Origin: Chloroflexota bacterium
Lineage (GTDB): Bacteria > Chloroflexota > Limnocylindria > QHBO01
Length of the DNA: 21,523 nt
NCBI GenBank assembly: GCA_020848055.1
Contig: JADLBB010000021.1
Coordinates: 1 to 21,523, forward strand
Direction of reading: 5' to 3'
Shown here: positions 21,153 through 21,523 of the stretch, one piece after another
Layout: each line of letters opens with the position of its first letter
Numbering within the stretch: position 1 is the first letter of the stretch
Translations under genes and position numbers: made by a program
The notes under the pieces: model-generated
What the model was told of the DNA's origin: nothing
The model's database searches: none
What the model saw: only the letters and a program-made list of their open reading frames with translations

Positions 21153-21159
21153 AGGCGGG

Positions 21160-21351
21160 TCAGACCTTCTGGGCGGTTCGGCGGCAGCGGCTGCAGGCCT
21201 TGACCTTCGAGACCTTGCCGTCGCTCACGACGGTCATCGGCTGAAGGTTGGGCAGCCATCGGCGCAGTGCGCGCTTGCGGTTCATGCCCACCGACTGGGG
21301 GTTCCAGCCGGTGATCGGGCGCTTGCCGCAGATGTCGCAGACGCGGGCCAT
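21160..21351 (-). CDS. rpmB: 50S ribosomal protein bL28, zinc-ribbon form
   Basis: The protein is 63 aa, a large-subunit protein near the E site. MARVCDICGKRP begins the family and the RALRRWLPNLQP segment is typical. Cys5, Cys8, Cys53 and Cys56 form a CxxC...CxxC metal site, so this is the C+ version. The ATG at 21351 (minus strand) fits family length; an upstream in-frame ATG would add six residues. GGAG at 21367-21364 on the minus strand is a plausible, somewhat distant ribosome binding site. It is the only minus-strand gene in the window, convergent with dtd and divergent from a probable recG. In Firmicutes rpmB lies in the rpe-recG stretch but usually points with its own separate promoter. 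Confidence 0.94.
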   Translation of the reverse strand: MARVCDICGKRPITGWNPQSVGMNRKRALRRWLPNLQPMTVVSDGKVSKVKACSRCRRTAQKV

Positions 21352-21380
21352 GGGTCGAATCGTCTCCAATCAGAACGAAG

Positions 21381-21397
21381 CCGGCGCCGGGCGCCGG
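21381..21397 (-). repeat. Perfect 17-nt GC palindrome in the rpmB leader
   Basis: CCGGCGCC (21381-21388) and GGCGCCGG (21390-21397) are exact inverted copies around one base. If rpmB starts transcription near 21401, this would be a hairpin at the 5' end of its mRNA. Confidence 0.6.
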
Positions 21398-21407
21398 AAC
21401 GATCGGG

Positions 21408-21425
21408 ATGGTAGCACGCTACGAT
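21408..21425. promoter_or_regulatory. Symmetric divergent -10 pair between rpmB and recG
   Basis: The + strand reads GCTACGAT at 21418-21425 and the - strand reads GCTACCAT at 21415-21408. The two are mirror images around the AC at 21416-21417. The + box TACGAT (21420-21425) is followed by exactly 6 nt and then ATG at 21432. The - box TACCAT (21413-21408) would start rpmB near 21401. No -35 elements are obvious. Confidence 0.45.
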
Positions 21426-21431
21426 CGGGCC

Positions 21432-21523
21432 ATGCAATCGAGCCGGGAGCTGGGCCCGGAGGACCTCGACCGGCCGATCCGCAGCGTGCTGCCCGCGCTG
21501 GCGCGACGGACGGCCGGCCTGGC
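21432..21523 (+). CDS. recG: N-terminal fragment, probable ATP-dependent DNA helicase RecG
   Basis: Only 30 complete codons are present before the window ends. The fragment contains DLDRPIRSVLPALARRTAGLA, which resembles the start of the RecG wedge domain (a helix-hairpin-helix-like segment before TVRDLL). The call depends mostly on position: recG lies near rpmB in many Gram-positive and related genomes. RecG reverses stalled forks and binds the SSB tail. There is no Shine-Dalgarno; a TANNNT box sits exactly 6 nt before the ATG. Another gene cannot be excluded from so little sequence. Confidence 0.5.
   Translation, partial: MQSSRELGPEDLDRPIRSVLPALARRTAGL

Overview
This is a dense, high-GC stretch of bacterial chromosome made almost entirely of housekeeping genes on the + strand. 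Only one gene, rpmB, lies on the - strand. There are no rRNA or tRNA genes, CRISPR arrays or insertion sequences. The organism is probably a high-GC Chloroflexota-like bacterium (Limnocylindria-type). That assignment is an inference from GC content, the zinc-ribbon forms of S18 and L28, the style of IleRS, and a Firmicutes-like gmk-priA-def-fmt-rlmN-rpe-rpmB-recG order; nothing in the window proves it.

Layout. Positions 1-938 hold the end of a probable rpsF with an extremely acidic tail, then ssb and rpsR. Positions 951-2119 hold a TauE/SafE exporter overlapping a DUF1634 protein. Positions 2151-3452 hold a candidate promoter, a strong candidate yybP-ykoY (Mn2+) riboswitch at about 2187-2285, and a cation/calcium-exchanger-family antiporter. 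ilvE (3532-4497) follows. Positions 4556-7236 hold a two-gene unit of a membrane GT2 glycosyltransferase and an unrecognised membrane protein. ileS has its own candidate promoter and a leader hairpin. From 10560 to 21152 runs a nearly gap-free series: lspA, rluD, gmk, priA, def, fmt, a YugP-type zinc metallopeptidase, rlmN, rpe, a DUF4015-type lipoprotein and dtd. rpmB is convergent with dtd and divergent from the first 92 bases of a probable recG.

How the genes work together. Most serve translation and its quality control: S6, S18, L28, IleRS, peptide deformylase, Met-tRNA formyltransferase, RlmN, RluD and DTD. Others serve replication and repair (SSB, PriA, RecG), nucleotide and carbon metabolism (Gmk, Rpe, IlvE) and lipoprotein maturation (LspA, which should process the lipoprotein encoded at 19123). 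Many genes are joined by ATGA, GTGA or TGATG overlaps, implying translational coupling.

The most interesting signals are regulatory. They are the metal riboswitch ahead of an antiporter with altered alpha repeats; TANNNT boxes exactly 6 nt before ATG at lspA and recG, suggesting leaderless mRNAs; a symmetric pair of -10 boxes between rpmB and recG; and a probable CTG start on the lipoprotein gene. I see no obviously new multi-gene system. The least explained protein-coding unit is the glycosyltransferase plus membrane protein at 4556-7236.
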